Shown one piece after another: positions 27,019 to 36,460 of a stretch of DNA of 64,000 nucleotides. The translations under genes were made by a program, and so were the position numbers. The notes beneath the pieces are model-generated. The model did no database searches. It worked only from the letters and a program-made list of their open reading frames with translations, and had not been told where the DNA came from. Source of the stretch: Methylocystis sp. Sn-Cys (lineage in GTDB: Bacteria > Pseudomonadota > Alphaproteobacteria > Rhizobiales > Beijerinckiaceae); the NCBI RefSeq assembly GCF_016745395.1, contig NZ_JAERVJ010000003.1, positions 186,001 to 250,000 of the forward strand, given 5' to 3'. Each line of letters opens with the position of its first letter. Positions within the stretch are counted from its first letter, which is position 1.

Positions 27019-27915
27019 TCAGTCGCTGGGATAGTCTTCGGGCTCCACCACCGCGCCATGCGGAGCAAGGGGCGTATATCGACCATGCTTGGCGCGGCCC
27101 TGCCTCCTTATCTCGCGCGGCGATGCGCCGAAGCGTTTTTTGAAGCAGCGATTGAAGTGGGATTGGTCCGAGAAGCCGACCTGATAGGCGATGTCTCCAA
27201 TGCGGCTCGTATCGAAACAGGAAGAATTCAGCATGCGGAGGGCGGCGGTCAGACGAAGCTCCTGCAAGCGTTCCGAAAATGATTTTCCGCTTTGCTTGAG
27301 AAGCGCATGCACATATCGAACGGTGATCGACAGGTTCCGCGCCACCCTCCTCGGTGAGAGCTGCGGGTCTGTGTAGTTCCTCTGAATTTCCCTTAAAATG
27401 TTGCTCATATGCTTCGCGGGCAAGCCCGTCAGCCCGGGTGGCGCCGTCCGATCCTCGCAGGCGTTCAGCAGGTAGGAAACGCTGTCGATCACAAATAACT
27501 TCAGCGTCGAATCGATCAAACGACTGGTTTTTTCGTCGATTTCCTCGTTCTTGACGCATGTGTCCAAAATACCGTCGGTGACGCTGTCGAGCAGTCTCAA
27601 CAGGCAGGCGATTTCATTGTCGGACGCGGCAGGGTCGTATTTCTTGTGGTAGGCATGCTGTCTGGATTTGTTTTTGTCCTCGACGCCGATCACCCGATAC
27701 AGACAGGAGGTCCGCGTCCCCGCCAGGCGGCTTCTCTCCGCGCTCACGATCCGGCTCAGATCAGTTGATAAATGCACGAGCTTCGCTTCTGGATGTAAGG
27801 CGGAAACGTACCAGATGCGGTTCTTTGCGGATGACGGAGGCAGGTTGTCGCACAGCTCCGCTTCTCCTCGCGCAATGAAGAAATCCCCATTGGTGGCTTT
27901 GCTGAAATAATTCAT
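27019..27915 (-). CDS. AraC-family transcriptional regulator
   Basis: A 298-residue regulator. The C-terminal about 100 residues hold two helix-turn-helix motifs, with LSPRRVARNLSITVRYVHALLKQSGKSF and the family signature IGDIAYQVGFSDQSHFNRCFKKRFGASPREIRR. The N-terminal 180 residues form a ligand or dimerisation domain resembling the AraC-binding-like domain of ActS/FeaR types. Base composition is a little lower in GC than the surroundings. A second AraC gene lies upstream on the same strand with 410 bases between. Its target is unknown. Confidence 0.87.
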   Translation of the reverse strand: MNYFSKATNGDFFIARGEAELCDNLPPSSAKNRIWYVSALHPEAKLVHLSTDLSRIVSAERSRLAGTRTSCLYRVIGVEDKNKSRQHAYHKKYDPAASDNEIACLLRLLDSVTDGILDTCVKNEEIDEKTSRLIDSTLKLFVIDSVSYLLNACEDRTAPPGLTGLPAKHMSNILREIQRNYTDPQLSPRRVARNLSITVRYVHALLKQSGKSFSERLQELRLTAALRMLNSSCFDTSRIGDIAYQVGFSDQSHFNRCFKKRFGASPREIRRQGRAKHGRYTPLAPHGAVVEPEDYPSD

Positions 27916-28325
27916 CGTTATGTCCGCCGTCTATTGCCGCGCTCCGCGGTAAAATGTCGACGCGCCACGCCCCGCCAGGGCGGGGTCGGAAAAATCCGGG
28001 CGACGTCCTTCTCCATAGGAGAACGAGATGTCGGAGCGGCATTGACCTGTCTCAAGATTAAATGTGTAGATAAGGCTCAGGTCAAGAGAATTATAATAGT
28101 AAACAGCTTGGATGCGTCCTTTATTTGTTTATCTGACGTATACATTGATTGTGAACGCGGCGATTAATATTTTGTTTTGGCCCGCGAATGTATCTGTATT
28201 TGAGTTTTCCTCGGGACGGGACGTGCTTGTGCTGTCGCCGGCTCTCTTTGACAATGGCCTGTGCGAGCGCCGGCGCGCGAGGCTACAAATAGCGGCGCTG
28301 GCCCGATTGGGCTTCCACGCTCATC
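27916..28325. other. AT-rich intergenic region between two AraC genes
   Basis: About 410 bases with noticeably lower GC from 28050 to 28220. A compact CCCCGCC/GGCGGGG hairpin lies near 27970. Short frames exist, but none has a ribosome-binding site plus good codon use. The promoter of the downstream AraC gene is expected here. Confidence 0.4.
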
Positions 28326-29144
28326 TCATTTGGGATCGTCGGTCGATTGCGTTGTTCGTGCGATCCGCCGACCATCGGAGGCCGCTTTGCCAAAGGTCCT
28401 CCGATACGCGTGAGCAAAGTGGGCCGAGTCGAAAAAGCCCGATGCGTGTGCGGCCTCGGTGAGAGAGGCCCCCTCGGCGACTTGACGCCAGACGCCGCGC
28501 AGCCTGCTCCAGGCGCGATACCGACGAAACGGAACGCCGATCTGTCGCGTAAACAGGTGCTGAAAGCGAGAGGCGGATAATCCAACCCTCCGCGCAAGAT
28601 CGTCCACCGGCGTCAGGTCGGCGTAATGCGCGTGGAGCAAATCGACTGCGGCGGAAAGACGGGGGTCGATGAGCTCTGCATTCGATGTTTCCCTTGCAAA
28701 CATCGTTATGTCTGACAGCGCATCTTCAAGCCATTGCACGCTCGATGAGTCTTCATAAAACGAGCGGAACAGCGGGATTTCGGCCGAGTCGCCGATCAGG
28801 GCGCGGTTGGTCTCCGAAAAATTGCGAAGAAGCGGAGACAGAACCCCCGACGCGCCCAAATTCGGCTCCAAATAGAGAGCGGCGAAAGGCTCTCCGGCAA
28901 AATCCAATTCATGCGAGACGCCAGGGGGAATGATTGCGGCGCGGCACGTAAGCCAAGGGCCGCCTTGCAAGCGCAAACGAAACTTCCCGTAAAGGCCGGC
29001 CAAAAGAACCGGCGCGCCCCCCTGGTGATCGCCGAGGTAGGCTGTGGCGCCGGCCCAGAAGGCGCAGCCCCTCCCGACGTGCAGAATTGGCGCTGGCTGC
29101 TCCACTCCCGCAGCACGTTTATACAAGCGCGTCGCATCCGCCAT
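28326..29144 (-). CDS. AraC-family transcriptional regulator
   Basis: A 272-residue regulator with a cupin-like N-terminus (GAPVLLAGLYGKFRLRLQGG, ACRAAIIPPGVSHELDFAG) and a C-terminal AraC domain (DDLARRVGLSASRFQHLFTRQIGVPFRRYRAWSRLR, AAHASGFFDSAHFAHAYRRTFG). It is divergent from a four-helix membrane protein gene 62 bases away, which is the most likely target. The cupin-type sensing domain suggests a small-molecule inducer. It has no sequence similarity to the neighbouring AraC protein beyond the DNA-binding domain. Confidence 0.87.
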   Translation of the reverse strand: MADATRLYKRAAGVEQPAPILHVGRGCAFWAGATAYLGDHQGGAPVLLAGLYGKFRLRLQGGPWLTCRAAIIPPGVSHELDFAGEPFAALYLEPNLGASGVLSPLLRNFSETNRALIGDSAEIPLFRSFYEDSSSVQWLEDALSDITMFARETSNAELIDPRLSAAVDLLHAHYADLTPVDDLARRVGLSASRFQHLFTRQIGVPFRRYRAWSRLRGVWRQVAEGASLTEAAHASGFFDSAHFAHAYRRTFGKAASDGRRIARTTQSTDDPK

Positions 29145-29206
29145 CGATAATCTCCTCAGATCGCAATTCGACGCTGAAACGCGTCGTCATTTAAAGAAGG
29201 CCAAAA

Positions 29207-29689
29207 ATGCGGATTACTTTTCTTTTAGCGTTTGCCGGCCTGTTGCTGGCAATCGCCCTTACGATCGCCTGGGTTTTGGCGGTAACGCTGTTCTTCCCGC
29301 ACGGGCAACTCGCAGGGCTCATTGTCGATCGCAACAGTCTCATCAGATCGCATATAGACTACCTGATGATGGCCCAATTCATATTTCTCTTTGCGCTGCT
29401 TTTCCGGCAGTATTCGATCACTCCGCCGTGGTGGGTGATGGGCGCTAGCTGTTATGGCGCTTTCTTCAATCCCCTAGGATTTCTGAAGTGGGCGCTAATT
29501 GCGAAGCCCCCTGCAGACGCGCCGCCGATCGAGCCTCATTTCTCGCTTCAGGGAGCGGCGACTTTCACCTGCACGACGGTCGGATTTCTCGCAGCCGTCG
29601 TGCTCATAATCGGAGCTGCATGGCGATCATCAAAGGCCAGGAGCGAGGCTTTCGCATCGCAAGCCCGCGCGGACGCCAGCGCTATTTAA
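29207..29689 (+). CDS. Hypothetical four-helix membrane protein
   Basis: A 160-residue protein with four hydrophobic segments (about residues 5-29, 50-68, 75-95 and 117-138), so a small inner-membrane protein. The centre has HIDYLMMAQFIFLFALLFRQ and FFNPLGFLKWALIAKP. An AAAGAAGG-type site lies before the ATG. I recognise no family, although the layout recalls small hydrophobic proteins such as those near styrene or aldehyde responsive loci. Divergent position to a cupin-type AraC gene suggests it is regulated by that protein. Confidence 0.6.
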   Translation: MRITFLLAFAGLLLAIALTIAWVLAVTLFFPHGQLAGLIVDRNSLIRSHIDYLMMAQFIFLFALLFRQYSITPPWWVMGASCYGAFFNPLGFLKWALIAKPPADAPPIEPHFSLQGAATFTCTTVGFLAAVVLIIGAAWRSSKARSEAFASQARADASAI

Positions 29690-29719
29690 ACCCGTCCGCC
29701 GCCGGCCAAAGGACCCGCT

Positions 29720-31360
29720 CTAATTCGCGGGTCTGCCCGGCGGCATGGGCGCCGCTTCGTAATCGGGCGGCAGCAGAAGCGGCGTTTGCCCGGCCGGCGT
29801 GGGCAGCGTCAGTTGATCGGCCGGCGGCGGGGTTTCGGCGGGTAGAAGATTGCCCCAATCGGTGCGGTTCATCATGCCGGCCTGCATGATCTCCGGCACG
29901 ATCGGCTTGCCATTGCGAATTTCCCAACCGCCGCCGAGAGCCTTGTAGAGGGCGACAAGATTGGTGGCGATGTTCGAGCGCGTGTCAGCGAGCCGGTTAC
30001 GCTCCTCGAGCAATCGCGTCTGCGCGTCGAGCACGCGCTGAAAATTTTCGGCGCCCTCGCGATATTGGATGAAGGAAAGCTCGACGGCGCGCTCCGCGGC
30101 TTTCACCGAATTTTGCAGACTGGCGGCGCGTTGCTGCGCCTTCAGGAAGCCGATGAGCGCGTCCTCGACCTCGCGGGCGGCTTTGAGCACCGTATCTTCG
30201 TAATTGACCAGCGCCTGCTGGAAGCGCGCGTCCTGCGCCCGGATATTGTTGGCGATGCGGCCATAGTTGAGAAGCGACCAGCGAAAGCTCGGTCCGGTCG
30301 ACAGGAAAAGACTGCCGGGCGCGAAGATTTTGCCTAAATCCGAGGCCTGCACGCCGATCTCGCCGAAGAGGAAGAAGCGCGGATAGAGATCGGCTTCCGC
30401 AATGCCGATGCGCGCGCTCTCGGCGGCCGCGTTCATCTCGGCCCTGCGGAGGTCCGGCCGGCGCCGTAGCAACTCCGCCGGCAGGCCGACGGCGACGCGC
30501 GGCGAGGCGGAGGGGATTTGCCGTGGCCCTTGCAGCAATTTATCCACGCCGCCCGGCGGTCGGCCGAGCAGCACGCTCAACGCATTCTTGGCGCGCTGCA
30601 GACCCGTCTCCAAATCGGGAATGCTGGCGATCGTATTTTCGAGCAGAGCGCGCTGCTGGGCGACGTCGAGCTCGGACGTTGCGCCCGCGCGGAAGCGCGC
30701 TTCGGCGATCTGCAGGCCCTCTTTCTGGAGCCGCACGTTCTCGCGCGCGATCTCGATAAACCTTTCGAAAGTGCGTACGCTGACATAGCTGCGCGCGACT
30801 TCCGCCGTGAGAGAAACGAGCGCATTGTCGTAATCGGCGATCGCGCTCGACATTTGGGCTTCCGCCGCCTCGACATTGCGGCGGTAGCGGCCCCAGAAAT
30901 CGATCTCCCAGCTCGCGTCGAAGCCGATCGAATAATCGGCGAAGGCGTGCGTCGGCAGGCTGGCTCTATTCGCGGCCTGTTCGCTGATCTTGTTCCAGGT
31001 CGCGGCGCCATTGCCCTCCTGCTGCTGCGGGAAGAGCTGGCCGATGGCGACGCCGAGCTGGGCGCGCGCTTCGAGAATACGCAGCCCGGCGATCTGCACG
31101 GGCAGGTTCTGCTCGGCGGCGAGATGGACGAGCCGATCGAGCGCCGGATCCTTGAAGGTCCGCCACCAATTGCTCATCACTTGTTTATTGGAAACGCGCT
31201 TGTCGCTCTTTTCGATCCAATTGTCCTGGACCGAGGCTTCCGGCGGCTGGAAATCCGGGCCGACCGCGCAGCCGCTGATTGCGAACGCCAGGCCCATCGC
31301 AGAAAGGGCGCTTCCGACGAAAGTAGCCGACGGCCGCGGCTTTTTCTTTGCGCGCATCAT
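29720..31360 (-). CDS. NodT-type outer membrane factor of an efflux system
   Basis: A 546-residue TolC-like lipoprotein. The signal and lipobox are at the start (LAFAISGCAVGPDF, Cys about residue 31). NodT-family blocks follow: WWRTFKDPALDRLVHLA, IGFDASWEIDFWGRYRRNVEAAEAQ, GLPAELLRRRPDLRRAE and QYREGAENFQRVLDAQTRLLEERN. It forms the outer-membrane exit duct. Its first ATG overlaps the stop of the ABC-2 permease gene, so translation is coupled. It is the last gene of a HlyD-RbbA-permease-OMF operon. A long proline-rich tail ends the protein. Confidence 0.92.
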   Translation of the reverse strand: MMRAKKKPRPSATFVGSALSAMGLAFAISGCAVGPDFQPPEASVQDNWIEKSDKRVSNKQVMSNWWRTFKDPALDRLVHLAAEQNLPVQIAGLRILEARAQLGVAIGQLFPQQQEGNGAATWNKISEQAANRASLPTHAFADYSIGFDASWEIDFWGRYRRNVEAAEAQMSSAIADYDNALVSLTAEVARSYVSVRTFERFIEIARENVRLQKEGLQIAEARFRAGATSELDVAQQRALLENTIASIPDLETGLQRAKNALSVLLGRPPGGVDKLLQGPRQIPSASPRVAVGLPAELLRRRPDLRRAEMNAAAESARIGIAEADLYPRFFLFGEIGVQASDLGKIFAPGSLFLSTGPSFRWSLLNYGRIANNIRAQDARFQQALVNYEDTVLKAAREVEDALIGFLKAQQRAASLQNSVKAAERAVELSFIQYREGAENFQRVLDAQTRLLEERNRLADTRSNIATNLVALYKALGGGWEIRNGKPIVPEIMQAGMMNRTDWGNLLPAETPPPADQLTLPTPAGQTPLLLPPDYEAAPMPPGRPAN

Positions 31361-32481
31361 TTCGTCACCGTGATGGATTTTCGAAACAGCGAGAGGCTGT
31401 AGCTGAAAAAGGCCAGGCCGATCGCCGCGACCATGACAAATTGCGGCCAGACGGCGCTCAAGCCGCCGCCGCGATAGATGATCTTCTGCGAGAAGCTGAC
31501 GAAGTGCCGCGACGGCAGAAAGACGGTGATGTATTGCAGCCACACCGGCTGGCTTTCGACCGGCGTGTTGCCGCCCGAAAGCAATTCCAGCACGACGACC
31601 ACGAGAATGATGAGCAGCGCGAATTGCGCCATGGAGCGTGAGATCGTGCCGAGGAAGATGCCGAGCGCGGTGGCGAAGAAAAGATAGAGCCCGACGCCGG
31701 AGAACCATAAGGCCACCGAGCCCGCGAAGGGAACCTCCAGCGCCTTCATCACGATGAGATAGAGCGACGCCCCTGTGGCGAAGAGGATCACGAGACTGTT
31801 CGCCCAGACCTTCGCCATCGCGATCTCGAAGGCGGTGAGCGGCATGACGAGGAGATGCTCCAGCGTCCCATGCTCGCGTTCGCGGATCACCGCCGCCCCG
31901 GTGAGAATGATGGTCAATATGGTGATCTCATTGATGATGCCGACAATGCTTGCGAACCATGCGGTGACGCCGTTCGGGTTGAACAGGCGGCGAATGACGA
32001 GGTCGATGGGTTGGGGCGTCGCGCCGCTGGCGCGGCTGAAGAAGGACGTGATGCGCTGATTGACGATATTCTTGATATAGCCGGCGCCGATCGACGCCTG
32101 CTGCATGGCGGTGGCGTCGATGCTGAGCTGAATATCGGGATGGCGTCCGGCGCTGAGATCCGACTGGAAACGCGGTGGAATCGACAAAACGAACATATAG
32201 CGGCCCTCGTCCATCGCCGGCTCCGCCTCATCGGCGGTGATCATTTCCGGCTCCTGGAAGCGCGGCGGATAAAAGGCGTTCATCAGCTCTTTGGAGAGCG
32301 CCGAGTGGTCTTCGTCCACGAAAGCGATGGAGGCGTTATTCACCTCGCTCGACGTGCCGGTGGCCTGCGCATAGATCGAGCCCGTGAAAGCATAGGCGAC
32401 GAAGAAGAGCATGACGGAGTCGCTGGCGAGGCTGCGAAGCTCCTTCAATCCGAGCCAGAAAATATTGAGCAGCGACTTCAT
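31357..32481 (-). CDS. ABC-2 type permease (YhhJ-like)
   Basis: A 374-residue membrane protein with one N-terminal helix, a large periplasmic domain (about residues 45-175) and five C-terminal helices, the standard ABC-2 exporter design. The EREHGTLEHLLVMPL motif is diagnostic. GGAG precedes ATG 32481, which is two bases after the RbbA-type stop. In Enterobacteria YhhJ is found with RbbA/YhiH and a HlyD protein (YhiI) in the same order, so a tripartite exporter of unknown substrate is likely. Confidence 0.9.
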   Translation of the reverse strand: MKSLLNIFWLGLKELRSLASDSVMLFFVAYAFTGSIYAQATGTSSEVNNASIAFVDEDHSALSKELMNAFYPPRFQEPEMITADEAEPAMDEGRYMFVLSIPPRFQSDLSAGRHPDIQLSIDATAMQQASIGAGYIKNIVNQRITSFFSRASGATPQPIDLVIRRLFNPNGVTAWFASIVGIINEITILTIILTGAAVIREREHGTLEHLLVMPLTAFEIAMAKVWANSLVILFATGASLYLIVMKALEVPFAGSVALWFSGVGLYLFFATALGIFLGTISRSMAQFALLIILVVVVLELLSGGNTPVESQPVWLQYITVFLPSRHFVSFSQKIIYRGGGLSAVWPQFVMVAAIGLAFFSYSLSLFRKSITVTK

Positions 32482-32483
32482 CG

Positions 32484-35264
32484 CTACTTCTCCTGCTTTC
32501 TGAGTCCGAGCGTGCTCACGGTCCAGAGAACGGGGATGCAGCAGGCGAGGAAGATCACGTCGCGCATCAGGAGATCGGCGCCCAGCCCCTTGGTGAAGGC
32601 GCCGGTGCTCGCATGCATGTAGTAGCTGGTGGGCCAGATCGAGCCGATGATCTTGGCGTTGCCGGCGAGCGTCGAAACCGGCTGCAACATGCCGGAGAAT
32701 TGGATCGTGGGCAGCAGCGTGACGATGGCGGTGATGAAGACCGCCGCCACCTGGCTGCTCACGAAGGTCGAGATCACGAGGCCGATGCCGGTCGTCGAGG
32801 TGACATAGAGCAGGGTGCACAGGGTGAGCATCAGAAAGCTCCCCTTGATCGGTATGCCGAATACGGTGACCGCCATGGCGACGAGGATGAAATAATTGAG
32901 CATGCCGATGGCGATATAGGGAAGCTGCTTGCCGAGCAGATATTCGATCCGCCGCGTCGGCGTGACGTAGAAATTGATGATCGAGCCGAGCTCCTTCTCG
33001 CGCACCACGCTGATCGCCATCAGAATGGCGGGGATCAGGATCAGCAGGATCGGCGGGACGCTCGGGACCATCGCATAGACGCTCTCGAACGTCGGATTAT
33101 ACATGTAGCGTTCCTGAAAATTCGCGCTGTATTTTTGCGGCTTCAGATCGAGCCCGTTGGCGGGATCGCGCAGCGCCGTGCTCTGCACATTCTGCACATA
33201 TTGCGACACTGTCTCGCCGCGAAACGTATTGGCGCCGTCGACCTGGGCCATCACCTCGGGCCGCGCGCCTTTGCGCAGATCCCGTCCGAAACGGGGCGGA
33301 ATTTCCAGGACCAGCGATATGTCGTCGGCTTGCAGCCGCTTCAGCGCCTGCTCGGCGGACTCCACCGCCGGCGTTTCGACGAAATAGCGCGGCGTTCCCC
33401 GGAACTCGTCGAGATAGGCGCGGCTCTCGAAAGATTGGTCGTGATCGAAGGTCGCGTAACGGACATGCTCGACATCCGTCGTGATGCCGAAACCGAACAC
33501 GAGCATCAGCAAAGCCGAGCCGACGAAAGCAAAGGCGAGGCGAACCGGGTCGCGCAGGATTTGCATGGCCTCATTGGCGCTATAGGCGCGCATGCGCTCG
33601 AGCCGCAGCGCAATGCCGGAGAGAGGGGGCGGCGTTTTCTTTTCTTGGCTCTCACCCGCGGATGTGGCGGCGGCCTCGCTCTTGCCCGCTGCGCCCGCGC
33701 CGATTGCGTCTTCCATATAGCCGATGAAGGCTTCCTCCAGCGTTGCGGCCCTGCGCGCTTCGATGAGCTTCTGCGGCGCGTCGCAGGCGAGCACCTTGCC
33801 GGCGTTCATGAGCGAGATACGGTCGCAGCGCATCGCCTCGTTCATGAAGTGGGTGGTGACGAAAATCGTCACGCCCTGATTGCGCGACAAATCGATCAGC
33901 AGTTCCCAGAAGCTGTCGCGCGCGACCGGATCGACGCCGGAGGTCGGCTCGTCGAGAATGAGGAGCGGCGGATCGTGTAGAACTGCGACGGCGAGCGACA
34001 GGCGCTGGCGCAGGCCCATGGGCAAATCGCCAGCAAGCGCGTCCATATAGGGGCCGAGGCCGAATTTCTCGACGAGAGTGTCGATGCGCGCACGCGCCGT
34101 TTCATCGGGGATATGATAGAGCTTCGCGTCGAGCAGGAGGTTCTGACGCACGGTCAGTTCGCCATAGAGCGAAAAGGCCTGCGTCATATAGCCGATATTG
34201 TTGCGCACCTCGATGCTGCCGGCTTCGACAGACTGGCCGAACAGCGTCGCTGTCCCTTCCGTTGGCGGCAGCAGGCCGGTGAGCATCTTCATCGTCGTCG
34301 ATTTGCCGCAGCCATTCGAGCCGAGGAAGCCGAAGATTTCGCCGCGCTCGATGGTGAGCGTCACATGGTCGACCGCGACGAAATCGCCGAAGCGGCGCGT
34401 CAATCCTTTTGCGTCGATCGCGATGTCCGTCTTGCCTGCCGGGCGCGGCGGAATCGTCAGATCGACATGCCCCGTGCGCTTTTCTTCCGGCAGAAGCTGG
34501 ATGAAGCATTTCTCCAGATCGCTGACGCCCGTGCGCGCCATCAGCTCGGCGGGCGCGCCGGTTGCGAGCACCTTGCCCGCGTCCATGGCGACGATCCAAT
34601 CCCATTGCTGGGCTTCGTCCATATAGGCCGTCGAGATGATGACGCTCATCGACGGACGGCTGGCGCGGATGTCGTCGATCAGGCTCCAGAATTGGCGGCG
34701 CGACAGCGGATCGACGCCGGTCGTGGGCTCGTCGAGTATGAGCAGGTCCGGCTCGTGCACCAGCGCGCCGCACAGGCCCACTTTCTGCTTCATGCCGCCA
34801 GAGAGCTTGCCGGCCGGACGATCAGGGAAGGGGCCGAGACCCGTGGCGTCGAGAAGCTCTTTGACTTTGTTCGCGCGCTCCTGCTTCGCGAGCCCGAAGA
34901 GCCGCGCCATGAAGTCGACGTTCTCTTGCACGCTCAGCTCGAAATAAAGATTCTTGCCGAGGCCCTGCGGCATATAGGCGATTCGCGGGCAGGCCTCGCG
35001 GCGGTGGCGCGCGTCGGACATATCGCCGCCGAGCGCGATCACCTTGCCTTGCTGAATCTGCTTCGAGCCAGCGATCAACGCCAGCAGAGTCGATTTGCCA
35101 ACGCCATCGGGACCGATCACCCCGACCATGCGGCCTGACGGGATCTCGAGTGACAGATTATCCACGGCGACCGTCGCGCCATAACGATGGGTGACGCTCT
35201 CGATCGAGACGACGGCGCCCGGCGTTTCAGTCTTTGTGGCGGAGAGCGGCGGCTCTGTGCTCAT
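32484..35264 (-). CDS. rbbA: RbbA-type ABC transporter, two ATPases fused to permease
   Basis: A 926-residue fusion. NBD1 has Walker A GPDGVGKST (about residue 50), signature LSGGMKQK and Walker B LLILDEPT. NBD2 has GSNGCGKST, a less usual signature LPMGLRQRLS, and LLILDEPTSG. Residues about 560-926 form an ABC-2 permease with EKELGSIINFYVTPTRR. The E. coli homologue was called ribosome-associated ATPase RbbA, but operon context (HlyD upstream, permease and outer-membrane factor downstream) fits drug or metabolite export. It follows the HlyD gene by 48 bases. Confidence 0.92.
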   Translation of the reverse strand: MSTEPPLSATKTETPGAVVSIESVTHRYGATVAVDNLSLEIPSGRMVGVIGPDGVGKSTLLALIAGSKQIQQGKVIALGGDMSDARHRREACPRIAYMPQGLGKNLYFELSVQENVDFMARLFGLAKQERANKVKELLDATGLGPFPDRPAGKLSGGMKQKVGLCGALVHEPDLLILDEPTTGVDPLSRRQFWSLIDDIRASRPSMSVIISTAYMDEAQQWDWIVAMDAGKVLATGAPAELMARTGVSDLEKCFIQLLPEEKRTGHVDLTIPPRPAGKTDIAIDAKGLTRRFGDFVAVDHVTLTIERGEIFGFLGSNGCGKSTTMKMLTGLLPPTEGTATLFGQSVEAGSIEVRNNIGYMTQAFSLYGELTVRQNLLLDAKLYHIPDETARARIDTLVEKFGLGPYMDALAGDLPMGLRQRLSLAVAVLHDPPLLILDEPTSGVDPVARDSFWELLIDLSRNQGVTIFVTTHFMNEAMRCDRISLMNAGKVLACDAPQKLIEARRAATLEEAFIGYMEDAIGAGAAGKSEAAATSAGESQEKKTPPPLSGIALRLERMRAYSANEAMQILRDPVRLAFAFVGSALLMLVFGFGITTDVEHVRYATFDHDQSFESRAYLDEFRGTPRYFVETPAVESAEQALKRLQADDISLVLEIPPRFGRDLRKGARPEVMAQVDGANTFRGETVSQYVQNVQSTALRDPANGLDLKPQKYSANFQERYMYNPTFESVYAMVPSVPPILLILIPAILMAISVVREKELGSIINFYVTPTRRIEYLLGKQLPYIAIGMLNYFILVAMAVTVFGIPIKGSFLMLTLCTLLYVTSTTGIGLVISTFVSSQVAAVFITAIVTLLPTIQFSGMLQPVSTLAGNAKIIGSIWPTSYYMHASTGAFTKGLGADLLMRDVIFLACCIPVLWTVSTLGLRKQEK

Positions 35265-35312
35265 GGTCTCCGAGCTTCTGCGCGCGTGTCGGTTGGGCGC
35301 ATCAGCGCCGGC

Positions 35313-36341
35313 TCACTGGCCGTTCTCTTTGGCGGCGGCCGCCTTGCCATTGGTCTCGGGCGGCTCCAGCGTCTTCTGCAGCCACGACGGCCACTCGACG
35401 GAATCGTCGAGCTTCACATAGCCGACCCCGCGCACGCCGGTTTTCAAATATTCGATGAAAGCCGAGACCGTCTTCTCCGGCACTTTGATCTTGACGCGGA
35501 ACATCAGCTTCTCACGCTCGCTGCGCGTCTCGACCTGCTTGGGCGTGAATTGCGCTTCCGGCGAGACGAAGCTCACATAGCCTGCGACAGTGCGGCCCTC
35601 GACATGATCCGGGACGATGCGCGCTTGCGCGCCGAGCCTCACGCGCGCCGCGTCGGCGGCGGGAAGATAGATTTCCATATAGACGTCTTGGAGATTGACC
35701 AGCGTCATCGCCTTGCCGCCGGCCGCGAGAACTTCGCCCACCTCCGCGAGCTTGTAGAGCACGCGCCCGAGCACCGGCGAGCGCAGCGTCGCGTCGTCGA
35801 TTCGCGTCTGGATCGTCGCGACCTTCGCCTGCGCGACGGCGACCTCCTGCAGGATCGTGCGCAACTTGGCTTCTTCTTCCTGAAGACTGGCGGTCGTGGT
35901 CTTCAGTTGCGTATTGCGCACATCGAGCTCACGCTGGGAGCCAGCGCGCTGGGCGACGAGATTCTTGCTGCGAACGACCTCTACTTTTGCAAGCTCGATC
36001 TGCGCCTTGATGCGCTCGATCGTCGCCTTCTCAACCGCTTCTTTTTCCTGAGTGGCGACGACATTGAGCTTGGCTTCCTCGAGCTGCGCTTCAATCGTAT
36101 TGGTGTCCATCAGGACGCAAATGTCGCCGGGCTTGACGAGGTCGCCTTCCTGAAAGCGGATTTCCTTGACCCGCAAGGATTCCTTCGGCGAGATGTCGAC
36201 GAGCTTGGCCTCGACGCGCCCATTGCCGGACGCAATGCCCGCGGGCAGCGCATTCTGCCGGCTAAGCCAATATTGATAACCAAAATAGCCGCCGATGCCG
36301 ACGACAGCCGCGACGATGATCAAAGTGGTTCTTCGAGACAT
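35313..36341 (-). CDS. HlyD-family membrane fusion protein
   Basis: A 342-residue periplasmic adaptor anchored by one N-terminal helix (TTLIIVAAVVGIGGYFGYQYWL). Blocks follow in order: the lipoyl half (GNGRVEAKLVDISPKESLRVKEIRFQEGDLVKPGD), a long coiled-coil hairpin rich in Glu and Lys (about residues 85-190), the second lipoyl half (RSPVLGRVLYKLAEVGEVLAAGG), and a beta-barrel. The start at Met 36341 is preferred because the hydrophobic anchor begins there. It is the first gene of the export operon and links the ABC permease to the NodT-type duct. Confidence 0.88.
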   Translation of the reverse strand: MSRRTTLIIVAAVVGIGGYFGYQYWLSRQNALPAGIASGNGRVEAKLVDISPKESLRVKEIRFQEGDLVKPGDICVLMDTNTIEAQLEEAKLNVVATQEKEAVEKATIERIKAQIELAKVEVVRSKNLVAQRAGSQRELDVRNTQLKTTTASLQEEEAKLRTILQEVAVAQAKVATIQTRIDDATLRSPVLGRVLYKLAEVGEVLAAGGKAMTLVNLQDVYMEIYLPAADAARVRLGAQARIVPDHVEGRTVAGYVSFVSPEAQFTPKQVETRSEREKLMFRVKIKVPEKTVSAFIEYLKTGVRGVGYVKLDDSVEWPSWLQKTLEPPETNGKAAAAKENGQ

Positions 36342-36460
36342 CGGAGCAAATTCCCCGGCCGCCGCCACAACGGAGCGATTCCATCCGCGAGCGGAACACT
36401 AGCATTTTTTCGGCGGGAGCAGGGCCATTGGCGCCCTTGTTCACAGGAGATGGCGAAGCG

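Noticed and set aside
28112-28462. A 116-codon frame beginning with a hydrophobic stretch
   Set aside because: It lies mostly in AT-rich intergenic DNA, lacks a good ribosome-binding site and runs into the AraC gene on the other strand.
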